5,855 nucleotides of DNA from Streptococcus oralis (GTDB lineage Bacteria > Bacillota > Bacilli > Lactobacillales > Streptococcaceae), in assembly GCA_937930605.1 (NCBI GenBank), contig CALHBZ010000208.1:1-5855 (forward strand), in the 5' to 3' direction. A program made the translations under genes and the position numbers. Position 1 is the stretch's first letter, and each line of letters starts with the position of its first letter. The notes below the pieces were generated by a model. It had not been told where the DNA came from and searched no databases. It worked only from the letters and a program-made list of their open reading frames with translations. Below, one piece after another: positions 1 to 5,577 of this stretch.

Positions 1-17
1 GAAAAAGGAGTGGTAAG

Positions 18-59
18 ATGGTTTCAATCCAAATGGAAGGAGAAAGGTATGGCAAGTAA
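18..59 (+). CDS. possible 13-residue peptide or tail of an upstream gene
   Basis: An ATG at 18 opens a 13-codon frame ending in TAA at 57-59, so it overlaps the start of the next gene by 11 bp. A purine-rich AAAAAGGAG at 2-10 stands 7 bases before this ATG, which is good spacing for a ribosome binding site. The same frame is open back to the window edge, so it could equally be the last codons of an upstream gene translationally coupled to the next one. Nothing in the residues points to a function. It may also simply be chance, and confidence is low. Confidence 0.2.
   Translation: MVSIQMEGERYGK
38..42 (+). promoter_or_regulatory. ribosome binding site that fixes the start of the first URO-D-like gene
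   Basis: AGGAG lies 6 bases before the ATG at 49. It supports that ATG over the in-frame GTG at 10, which would add 13 residues that have no counterpart in the paralogue downstream. Confidence 0.7.
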
Positions 60-1053
60 AAGAGATCTAGTCTTTAGAGCGATTCGAGGCGATGAAGTGG
101 AAAGAGTTCCTGTGGGATTTTGGTTTCATTTTGTAACACTGGAAGAAAAGGGGCAAGGATTAAACAATCCACGGATCTTTCAAAAAAGTGTTGATGGGCA
201 TCGCAACTATGTGGAAAGGATTCGTCCTGATTTTGTCAAAATCATGAGCGACGGTTTTTTCCTATATCCAAGTAATGTCTATAGTCCTAGGGTTTCAAGC
301 ATTCAGGAGCTGACTTCTATTGAGTCGATTGGTGAGGAACACCCATGGATTCAGCAACAGGTGGAAGTGGTACAAGCGATTCGAGAGACCTTTACTGAAG
401 AGATCGCTTCTTTCTACAATATCTTTTCGCCTATCTCCTACCTCAAGCGCTGGTTCCGTACAGAAACTTCTCGAGGAGATAAGGAAGTAGCTGACCTATT
501 GCTTGAAAATCCTGAGCAATTCAGAGCTATTCTAGATGTGATTGCAAAAGACATTGCTTTCTTAACTCAGAAAATCATCCAGGAAGGTGGTGTTGATGGG
601 ATTTACCTCAGCACCCAGGAAATTCAAGATGAGCGTATCACACCAGCACTCTATCAAACCTATATCGAACCGAACAATATAGCTGTTTTAAAGGCGGCTA
701 ATCAGGTTGGTGGGATCAATATCCTCCATATCTGTGGTTTTGAAGGTGCGAGCAATGATGTGACGATATTTAAGGATTATCCAGCTCAAGTTGTCAACTG
801 GGCGACTCATCATGAGGATGTTAGTTTGACAAGGGGGCAGGAGTTGTTTCAAGGCAAGGCTGTTTTAGGTGGTTTTGAAAATGGTAAGAAAAGCTTGCTT
901 TATCGAGGTTCTAAAGCGGAATTGCAAAATGAAACAAGGCGATTACTGGCTGAAGCTGGTAGTAAAGGAGTTCTTCTGGGAGCTGACTGTACCGTTCCAG
1001 ATGATTTTGACTTAGAGAGGTTGGACTGGATTCGACAGGCAGCGGTTCTCTAA
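49..1053 (+). CDS. URO-D/MtaA-like zinc methyltransferase family protein, copy 1
   Basis: A cytosolic protein of 334 residues with no signal peptide or membrane span, of the uroporphyrinogen decarboxylase-like TIM-barrel superfamily. That superfamily includes HemE, the methylcobamide:CoM methyltransferases MtaA/MtbA, and the structurally related MetE C-terminal domain. Visible motifs are RVPVGFWFHF (19-28), DGIYLS (183-188), HICG (227-230) and GADC ending at Cys314. His227-x-Cys229 plus Cys314 matches the zinc site pattern of MtaA and MetE. The arginine-rich MRQAGR-type motif that follows the Pro-Val in true HemE is absent, so porphyrinogen decarboxylation is unlikely, and streptococci of this group are not known to make heme. 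The start at 49 is chosen because it has a good AGGAG and because it aligns with the start of the paralogue at 1272; the two proteins are about half identical by eye throughout. It is the first complete gene of the cluster with an amino-acid-type ABC transporter. The zinc thiol methyltransferase role is inferred and the substrate is unknown. Confidence 0.85.
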   Translation: MASKRDLVFRAIRGDEVERVPVGFWFHFVTLEEKGQGLNNPRIFQKSVDGHRNYVERIRPDFVKIMSDGFFLYPSNVYSPRVSSIQELTSIESIGEEHPWIQQQVEVVQAIRETFTEEIASFYNIFSPISYLKRWFRTETSRGDKEVADLLLENPEQFRAILDVIAKDIAFLTQKIIQEGGVDGIYLSTQEIQDERITPALYQTYIEPNNIAVLKAANQVGGINILHICGFEGASNDVTIFKDYPAQVVNWATHHEDVSLTRGQELFQGKAVLGGFENGKKSLLYRGSKAELQNETRRLLAEAGSKGVLLGADCTVPDDFDLERLDWIRQAAVL

Positions 1054-1054
1054 A

Positions 1055-1061
1055 AAGGAGG
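1055..1061 (+). promoter_or_regulatory. strong ribosome binding site for the small membrane ORF
   Basis: AAGGAGG begins 2 bases after the stop codon of the preceding gene and lies 4 bases before the ATG at 1066. This near-perfect match to the anti-Shine-Dalgarno sequence is the main argument that the short ORF at 1066 is, or once was, translated. Confidence 0.6.
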
Positions 1062-1065
1062 AGCT

Positions 1066-1269
1066 ATGAAAAGTAAAAGATGGGGTATCTTCACTGTCGT
1101 TGTCGGTTTGCTGGCCTTGGTCGCCATAAGCATCGTAAAAAATGAGCACTGCAAAAATGGAGAGAGATGTCGTGGAGTTCAGGATTTTTCCAAGTCCAGT
1201 CTCCCCTTTCTACGCTCAAATGATATCGCAAGCAGTTTATTAGTTGAAAAAGGAAGAAATGGAGAATAA
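1066..1269 (+). CDS. small single-span membrane protein, unknown function, possibly frameshifted
   Basis: I do not recognise this 67-residue protein. Residues 1-6 are basic (MKSKRW), about 7-24 form one hydrophobic membrane segment, and the remainder is a short polar tail with two cysteines (in EHCKNGERC). It has a very strong ribosome binding site, begins 12 bp after the upstream stop and ends 2 bp before the next ATG, so it sits fully inside the cluster between the two URO-D-like paralogues. The N-terminus resembles that of the solute-binding protein at 2282 in layout: a basic residue-Trp start, a hydrophobic stretch and no lipobox. A run of six A's at 1137-1142 falls just after the membrane segment. 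In the +1 frame after it, 1142-1243 encodes 33 residues (including VEFRIFPSPVSPFY) that look at least as protein-like. It may therefore be an intact small protein, a frameshifted gene, or the remnant of an anchored extracellular protein. The ORF is clear but its function is unknown. Confidence 0.5.
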   Translation: MKSKRWGIFTVVVGLLALVAISIVKNEHCKNGERCRGVQDFSKSSLPFLRSNDIASSLLVEKGRNGE

Positions 1270-1271
1270 GA

Positions 1272-2270
1272 ATGTCAGAAAAAAGAGAATGGGTTTTAAA
1301 AGCATTTAGAGGTGAGAAAGTTGATCGTGTGCCAGTTGGTTTTTGGCACCATTTCACATCCGAAGACGAATGGCTACACGGTTTCTCAAATCCAGTCATT
1401 ATCGAGAAGAATATCGAGGGTCATAAGCGCTTTATCCGAGAAGTTCAGCCAGACTTTATCAAACTCATGAGTGATGGCTACTTTGCTTATCCAAATCCAG
1501 CGATTGCCAAAGGAAAATCACTTCAAGAATTGGCGACCATTCAACCACTCGGACCAGATCACGCTTGGATAAAAGAGCAAGTTGACTTGGTTAAGAAAAT
1601 CAAGCAAGAGTTCACAGAAGATATCGTTGCGATTTACAATATTTTTGCTCCTGTGACCTATCTCAAGTGGCTGCTTGGGGAAGTGTCTGGCGGAGATGAC
1701 CTTATTGCAGATTTTTTGGTGGAAGATCCTGAAGCTCTGAAAAAGGTGTTGGATGTGATTGCAGAAGATATTGCTAGTCTCAGCCGAGCTGTCATCAAAG
1801 AGGCTGGTGCAGATGGGATCTATCTCAGCGTGCAAAGTATCCAAGATCAACGAGTGTCGGCAGCAGATTATCAAGCCGTCATTGCACCTAGCGAGATAAC
1901 GGTTCTGGAAGCAGCTAGTGCTGTTGGTGGTGTCACTGTTCTTCATATCTGTGGCTACGAGGGAGCGCGAAATGATATTCACCTTTTTGCAGACTATCCA
2001 GCCCAAGTCTTTAACTGGGCTGTAGGACCAGAGGGAATCACTCTCAAGGAAGGTCGTGAGATTTTCAAGGGACATACGGTTCTTGGAGGATTTGAAAATG
2101 GTAAGACGGGCTTACTGTATACTGGTAGCAAGGATGCCATTCAGGCTGAGGCAAAGAAACTAGTTGCAGAAGCTGGGAAACAGGGCTTGGTACTTGGTGC
2201 AGATTGTACCATTCCAAGTGATATTGCAGTTGAACGTATCCAGTGGGTGAGAGAAGCACTTGAAAACTAA
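1272..2270 (+). CDS. URO-D/MtaA-like zinc methyltransferase family protein, copy 2
   Basis: A cytosolic protein of 332 residues, paralogous to the protein at 49-1053 along its whole length. The shared landmarks are RVPVGFWHHF (19-28), the MSDGYF/MSDGFF and YNIF blocks, DGIYLS, HICG (225-228), LGGFENG and GADC ending at Cys312. The His225-x-Cys227 to Cys312 spacing is identical to copy 1, with 84 residues between the cysteines, consistent with a shared zinc site as in MtaA/MetE-type thiol methyltransferases. It also lacks the HemE arginine motif. The ATG is preceded by GGAG at 1261-1264 with 7 bases of spacing. The stop is followed by only 11 bp before the solute-binding protein gene, whose ribosome binding site overlaps the stop codon, so the enzyme and transporter genes are almost certainly co-transcribed. 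The two copies may form a heterodimer or handle two steps or two substrates. That is inference; 'uroporphyrinogen decarboxylase' would be a misleading product name. Confidence 0.85.
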   Translation: MSEKREWVLKAFRGEKVDRVPVGFWHHFTSEDEWLHGFSNPVIIEKNIEGHKRFIREVQPDFIKLMSDGYFAYPNPAIAKGKSLQELATIQPLGPDHAWIKEQVDLVKKIKQEFTEDIVAIYNIFAPVTYLKWLLGEVSGGDDLIADFLVEDPEALKKVLDVIAEDIASLSRAVIKEAGADGIYLSVQSIQDQRVSAADYQAVIAPSEITVLEAASAVGGVTVLHICGYEGARNDIHLFADYPAQVFNWAVGPEGITLKEGREIFKGHTVLGGFENGKTGLLYTGSKDAIQAEAKKLVAEAGKQGLVLGADCTIPSDIAVERIQWVREALEN

Positions 2271-2281
2271 AGGAGAAAAAG

Positions 2282-3160
2282 ATGAGTAAAAAAGCATGGA
2301 TTATTGGAGGTGTAGTAGTTGTTGCAGTAATTGGGGCAACGATTATCGGGAGAAGTTTAGCTGGCGCTCCAGCCAAGGAGGGGGAAACAACTTCATCTGG
2401 TGAGGTCATAACCTTGAAGGTTGCCCATACACAAAACTACGTACCTTATGACTTTGTCAATGAAAAAGGGGAGTCAGATGGTTATGAAGTAGCTGTTTTG
2501 AAGGCTGTTGATGAGAAGTTGGCAAACTATCAATTTGAATATACGGGTACCAGTGATGATGACCTCTTGATCGGTCTGGAATCAGGCAAGTATGACATCG
2601 GAACCAAGGGAGCTTGGTACACAGATGAACGAGCTAAAAAGTTTGTCATTCCATCTGAACCAGTCGGAGCAAGTATTATCGGATTTACTGTCAGAAAAGA
2701 AGACGAACAGAAATACAAAACCATTGATGACTTTGCCAAGAATAAAGGGAAATTGGTTCCTATCTCTCCACAGAATGCTCAATGGAATGTCATCACCAGC
2801 TACAATGAAAAACATCAGGACGCACCGATTGAGCTAACAGCAGCGGAATCCTTTAAGGTGGCAGATGCCTATGCCTGGGTCTTAGAAGGACGTTATGATG
2901 CCTTCTTTGATATCAAACTGTCCTTTGAAAAAGCAGTTACCGCAGAAGATGGCCCTTACCACCAATATGCGGATAAACTCAGCTGGTTCCCATACAAGGG
3001 TATTCCAACTTATCCTTTGATTCACCGTGATGAAAAGGGTGAGAAATTTGCTAAAGAATACGAAAAAGCAATTAAAGAGTTGAAAGAAGATGGCACGCTT
3101 GCTAAGCTATCTCAGCAATATTTCAAAGAAGATGTCTTTAGTTACGTAGACAAAGACTAG
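2282..3160 (+). CDS. amino-acid-type ABC transporter solute-binding protein, non-lipoprotein anchor
   Basis: A 292-residue extracytoplasmic binding protein of family 3 (SBP_bac_3), the receptor of the ABC importer encoded just downstream. Residues 1-4 are basic, 6-24 are hydrophobic, and the mature domain follows from about residue 42. Family signatures are VPYDFVNEKGESDGYEVAVL (54-73, matching the usual P-F-x-x-x-x-G-(Y/F)-x-V block) and ESGKYDIGTKG...TDERAKK (100-120). Arg117 aligns with the arginine that pairs with the ligand carboxylate in HisJ/LAO-type proteins, and the GRYDAFFD block (203-210) contains the second-lobe acidic residue region. These point to a polar or sulfur amino acid or a close analogue, but the exact ligand cannot be read. 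Unusually, there is no cysteine anywhere, so it cannot be a lipoprotein as most Gram-positive binding proteins are. It must be held by its N-terminal span or be secreted. AAAGGAG (2269-2275) lies 6 bases before the ATG. A 32-bp gap separates it from the permease gene. Confidence 0.9.
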   Translation: MSKKAWIIGGVVVVAVIGATIIGRSLAGAPAKEGETTSSGEVITLKVAHTQNYVPYDFVNEKGESDGYEVAVLKAVDEKLANYQFEYTGTSDDDLLIGLESGKYDIGTKGAWYTDERAKKFVIPSEPVGASIIGFTVRKEDEQKYKTIDDFAKNKGKLVPISPQNAQWNVITSYNEKHQDAPIELTAAESFKVADAYAWVLEGRYDAFFDIKLSFEKAVTAEDGPYHQYADKLSWFPYKGIPTYPLIHRDEKGEKFAKEYEKAIKELKEDGTLAKLSQQYFKEDVFSYVDKD

Positions 3161-3192
3161 ACCAGAAATTCCAAGACTAGAAAGGGTTTTGC

Positions 3193-3885
3193 ATGGTTTC
3201 TTATGATTTTTCCAAGGTCTTTCAGTTTTTGCCGACCTTATTGCAGGCACTTCCTATGACCTTGTCCATTCTCTTTTTTACCACTCTTCTCGGTTCTCTT
3301 TTTGGAGGTCTCTTGGCCTGGGCGCAAGTAGGAGAAGACAAGAGTTTTGCAGCGATTTCCAAAGGCTATATCTTTACCCTCCGTTGTACACCGCCGATTG
3401 TCTTGCTTTTTCTAGTCTTTTATGGCTTGCCAGAATTTCTGAAATGGTGGCTTGGTTTGGATATCAACAACTGGTCTAAAACTATTTTTGTTCTCCTGAC
3501 GATGATTCTCTTGTTTGCGGCTATTGTTGCCGAGGTTTTCAAGGCGGCCTATCAAGCTATTCCAAAGGGACAGACAGAGGCAGGGCTTAGTATTGGTTTG
3601 ACCCCAAGTCAGACTTTTTGGAGAATCATTTTTCCTCAAGCTGTTCAGGTTGCTCTTCCCAATCTAACGACCGCTATTCTCAATCTCATGCGGGATGCTG
3701 CCTTGGCCTATACAATTGGTTTCGTTGATGTTATGGGGGCGGGTAATCTCTTAATCAGTCGCAATTTAGGGAACTACTCACTGGAAACCTATACGGCAGT
3801 TGCGCTTCTTTACTGGGGAATTGCTTTGGTTATTTCTAGCTTGAGTCGTTTGCTTGAGAAGTCTTTGGAAACAAAAGGGAGGTAA
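3193..3885 (+). CDS. amino acid ABC transporter permease 1 (HisM/GlnP-type)
   Basis: A 230-residue integral membrane subunit of the importer, with about five hydrophobic segments (first at roughly 13-45, last at roughly 200-220). The conserved RCTPPIVLLFLVFY block corresponds to the RGTPLLVQLF motif of the polar amino acid permease family. The cytoplasmic EAA loop, which docks on the ATPase, begins at Glu129 (EAGLSIGLTPSQTFWRIIFP), with Gly in place of the second Ala. The ATG is preceded by AAAGGG at 3181-3186. It is followed after 3 bp by a second, different permease gene, so the pore is probably a heterodimer, as in TcyL/TcyM of Bacillus subtilis or HisQ/HisM. Length and motifs are normal for the family. 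Substrate preference cannot be read from the permease. Confidence 0.92.
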   Translation: MVSYDFSKVFQFLPTLLQALPMTLSILFFTTLLGSLFGGLLAWAQVGEDKSFAAISKGYIFTLRCTPPIVLLFLVFYGLPEFLKWWLGLDINNWSKTIFVLLTMILLFAAIVAEVFKAAYQAIPKGQTEAGLSIGLTPSQTFWRIIFPQAVQVALPNLTTAILNLMRDAALAYTIGFVDVMGAGNLLISRNLGNYSLETYTAVALLYWGIALVISSLSRLLEKSLETKGR

Positions 3886-3888
3886 GAA

Positions 3889-4611
3889 ATGGACATAGAC
3901 TATATTGTAAAGACCTTTCTGGAGACCTTGAAAGGTGTGCCAATCACCTTGATTATCATGATTGTGGCTATGGTCTTAAGCTTTTTACCTGCTCTATTTT
4001 TAGCCTTAGGGCAGATTTACAAGATTCGAGGAGTGAGAAGTTTTTCTCTGGTCTATCTGGCTTTTATCCGAGCGACTCCTCCGATTTTATTGATTCTCTT
4101 CTTTTATAGTTTGTTTCCAAGTCTGCTGAATCAATTCTTCAAAAGCATAGGAAGTGACTTTGATATTTTCAAGCTTGATCCTCTCTACTATGCCTTTATC
4201 ATTTATAGTCTGATGACGGTCGGGAGTTTGTCGGAGATTTTGCGTTCAGCTATCTTGACGGTGGACAAGGGACAACTAGAGGCGGCGCATGCGATTGGGC
4301 TGACAACGACCCAGGCCTATCTAAGGATTGTTTTTCCGCAAGCCCTGCGCTCAGCCTTGCCTAACTTGGCCAATCTGGTGATCAATATCGTCAAAGGGAC
4401 TTCCCTGGTCTTTGTCATGACTATCAAGGATATTACTGCGATTGCCCGTGTAGAAGCGTCCTACGGTTACCAGTATTTTGAGTCTTATTTTGTGATCTTT
4501 TTGCAGTATATTTTGATCTGTGGTTTGATTCAGTGGGGCTTCTCCCTAATGGAGAAAGGCTATGAGAAAAAAGAAAAGAGAGCGAAAGCATCTAGCGCGC
4601 GTTTTGTATAG
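3889..4611 (+). CDS. amino acid ABC transporter permease 2 (HisQ/HisM-type)
   Basis: A 240-residue integral membrane protein and the partner of the permease just upstream. It has the matching RATPPILLILFFY block and a canonical EAA loop starting at Glu131 (EAAHAIGLTTTQAYLRIVFP). The C-terminus is a basic cytoplasmic tail (KGYEKKEKRAKAS). Its ribosome binding site AAAGGGAGG (3874-3882) lies inside the last codons of the upstream gene and the two genes are only 3 bp apart, suggesting translational coupling and roughly equal amounts of the two subunits. Its own stop codon overlaps the AGGAGG of the ATPase gene. The layout of binding protein, two different permeases and ATPase matches the B. subtilis tcyKLMN order for a sulfur amino acid importer, but orthology is not shown. 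Confidence 0.92.
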   Translation: MDIDYIVKTFLETLKGVPITLIIMIVAMVLSFLPALFLALGQIYKIRGVRSFSLVYLAFIRATPPILLILFFYSLFPSLLNQFFKSIGSDFDIFKLDPLYYAFIIYSLMTVGSLSEILRSAILTVDKGQLEAAHAIGLTTTQAYLRIVFPQALRSALPNLANLVINIVKGTSLVFVMTIKDITAIARVEASYGYQYFESYFVIFLQYILICGLIQWGFSLMEKGYEKKEKRAKASSARFV

Positions 4612-4620
4612 GAGGACAGG

Positions 4621-5385
4621 ATGTTACAAGTAGAACATATCGCAAAAACATTTGGTGAGAAGCAGGTACTAGAGGATGTCAATCTTCAGGTCAACCAAGG
4701 GGATGTCGTCGTTATTTTAGGACCATCAGGTTCAGGGAAAACGACCTTTCTCCGTTGTCTCAACCATTTAGAAAAAGCGGACAGTGGCCGTTTGACCTTG
4801 GCAGGAAAGACCTATGACTTAGCCAAATTAAGCAAGAAAGACATTCTAGAAATTCGTCAAAAAACAGCCTTTGTTTTCCAACACTACAATCTCTTTGCGA
4901 ATAAAACTGCTCTGGAAAATATTCTAGAAGGTCTAATCGTGGCTCGTAAAGTTCCCAAGGAAGAAGCGCTCAAACGTGCAGAATCTGCCTTGGAAAAAGT
5001 TGGTTTACTGGCCTATAAAGACTACTACCCTTCACAACTTTCTGGAGGACAACAACAACGAATAGGAATTGCGCGTGCTATTGCCGTCAAGCCCGAGGTC
5101 ATTTTGCTAGATGAACCAACATCTGCACTAGATCCTGAGTTGGTTGGAGATGTTTTGGATGTTCTGAAACAGTTGGCGGGAGAAGGTGTGACCATGGTAG
5201 TCGTCACGCATGAGATGGGATTTGCTAGAGATGTCGCCAACCACGTTATTTTCATGGATGGAGGCCGTATCGTAGAGGAGAACAACCCACACGATTTCTT
5301 TAGTCGTCCACGAGAAGAACGAACCAAGCAGTTCCTGGCTCGTATCTTATCAGACGCTAGCTATAGTGTAGAATATATGATTTGA
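4621..5385 (+). CDS. polar amino acid ABC transporter ATP-binding protein (GlnQ/HisP/TcyN-type)
   Basis: A cytosolic ATPase of 254 residues that drives the importer. All nucleotide-binding motifs are intact: Walker [10 protein letters not shown] (34-42, Lys40), Q-loop Gln87 in FQHYNLF, signature LSGGQQQR (140-147), Walker B ILLDEP (161-166) with catalytic Glu165, D-loop SALD, and switch His197 in [11 protein letters not shown]. The FQHYNLF and THEMGFA sequences are typical of the polar amino acid transporter subfamily. The length is normal, with no extra regulatory domain such as the MetN-type ACT/NIL domain, which argues against a methionine MetNIQ system. AGGAGG at 4610-4615 overlaps the upstream permease stop and lies 5 bases before the ATG. 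It is the last gene of the cluster and is followed within 22 bp by a strong hairpin. Confidence 0.95.
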   Translation: MLQVEHIAKTFGEKQVLEDVNLQVNQGDVVVILGPSGSGKTTFLRCLNHLEKADSGRLTLAGKTYDLAKLSKKDILEIRQKTAFVFQHYNLFANKTALENILEGLIVARKVPKEEALKRAESALEKVGLLAYKDYYPSQLSGGQQQRIGIARAIAVKPEVILLDEPTSALDPELVGDVLDVLKQLAGEGVTMVVVTHEMGFARDVANHVIFMDGGRIVEENNPHDFFSRPREERTKQFLARILSDASYSVEYMI

Positions 5386-5406
5386 TAGATAAGCCTACCA
5401 TAAAAT

Positions 5407-5454
5407 AACAACACCCCATTGGCTAGAAGATTCTTCTGACCATGGGGTGTTGTT
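5407..5454. terminator. intrinsic terminator, probably bidirectional, between convergent genes
   Basis: A perfect 13-bp inverted repeat: AACAACACCCCAT at 5407-5419 against ATGGGGTGTTGTT at 5442-5454. The loop can pair further (AGAAGA with TCTTCT, 5425-5437). The GC-rich core sits in the stem and T's occur at the 3' end on the plus strand (TGTTTCT). On the minus strand the stem is followed by TATTTTA. It lies 22 bp after the ABC cluster and downstream of the converging surface-protein gene, so it could stop transcription from both sides. The T tracts are short and interrupted, so efficiency may be moderate. Confidence 0.75.
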
Positions 5455-5473
5455 TCTACAGGAGGGCTAGTTT

Positions 5474-5577
5474 ATACTCTTCGAAAATCTCTTTAAACTA
5501 CGTCAGCTTCGCCTTGCTGTACTCGAATATAGCCAGCGGCTAGTTTCCTAGTTTACTCTTTGATTTTCATTGAGTAT
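5474..5577 (+). repeat. BOX element, boxA-boxC form without boxB
   Basis: The left half (about 5474-5530) carries ATACTCTTCGAAAATCTC and CGTCAGCTTCGCCTTGC, the latter being the complement of the site used for BOX fingerprinting of pneumococci, with a few substitutions. The right half (about 5531-5577) carries GCGGCTAGTTTCCTAG and CTCTTTGATTTTCATTGAG, which is boxC. The ends form a short inverted repeat, ATACTC against GAGTAT. The boxB units that normally sit between A and C are missing. BOX elements are small non-coding repeats of S. pneumoniae and relatives that fold into stem-loops and are thought to be mobilised in trans. The sequence match is from memory of the consensus. The element fills most of the gap between the two convergent transcription units. 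Confidence 0.85.

Noticed and set aside
10..48. GTG at 10 as the start of the first URO-D-like gene, giving 347 residues
   Set aside because: It has weaker start context than the ATG at 49, which has AGGAG at 38-42, and the paralogue at 1272 begins exactly at the residue that aligns with the ATG at 49.
1091..1399. 102-codon minus-strand open frame over the small membrane ORF
   Set aside because: It runs into the start of the second URO-D-like gene and has no ribosome binding site that I can see or family features; I considered it because the plus-strand ORF there is itself uncertain, but the plus-strand AAGGAGG is stronger evidence.
1518..2075. 185-codon minus-strand open frame inside the second URO-D-like gene
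   Set aside because: It lies wholly opposite a well-conserved gene, has no recognisable domain and no context; it is a shadow of the coding strand.
49..2270. Naming the two genes hemE (uroporphyrinogen decarboxylase)
   Set aside because: The arginine-containing substrate motif of HemE is missing, a zinc-site pattern of the methyltransferase branch is present, and no other heme biosynthesis gene lies in the cluster.
2065..2409. 114-codon minus-strand open frame spanning the junction of the second URO-D-like gene and the SBP gene
   Set aside because: It is antisense to two clear genes, with low-complexity Thr/Pro/Ser-rich translation arising from reversed Gly/Val codons.
4621..5385. A methionine importer ATPase (MetN)
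   Set aside because: The protein is only 254 residues and ends soon after the H-loop region, so the C-terminal regulatory domain of MetN is absent; there are also two permeases and a family 3 binding protein rather than the MetQ type.
5474..5577. RUP element or a CRISPR repeat
   Set aside because: The sequence matches boxA and boxC ends rather than the RUP sequence as I recall it, and no repeated unit with spacers occurs.
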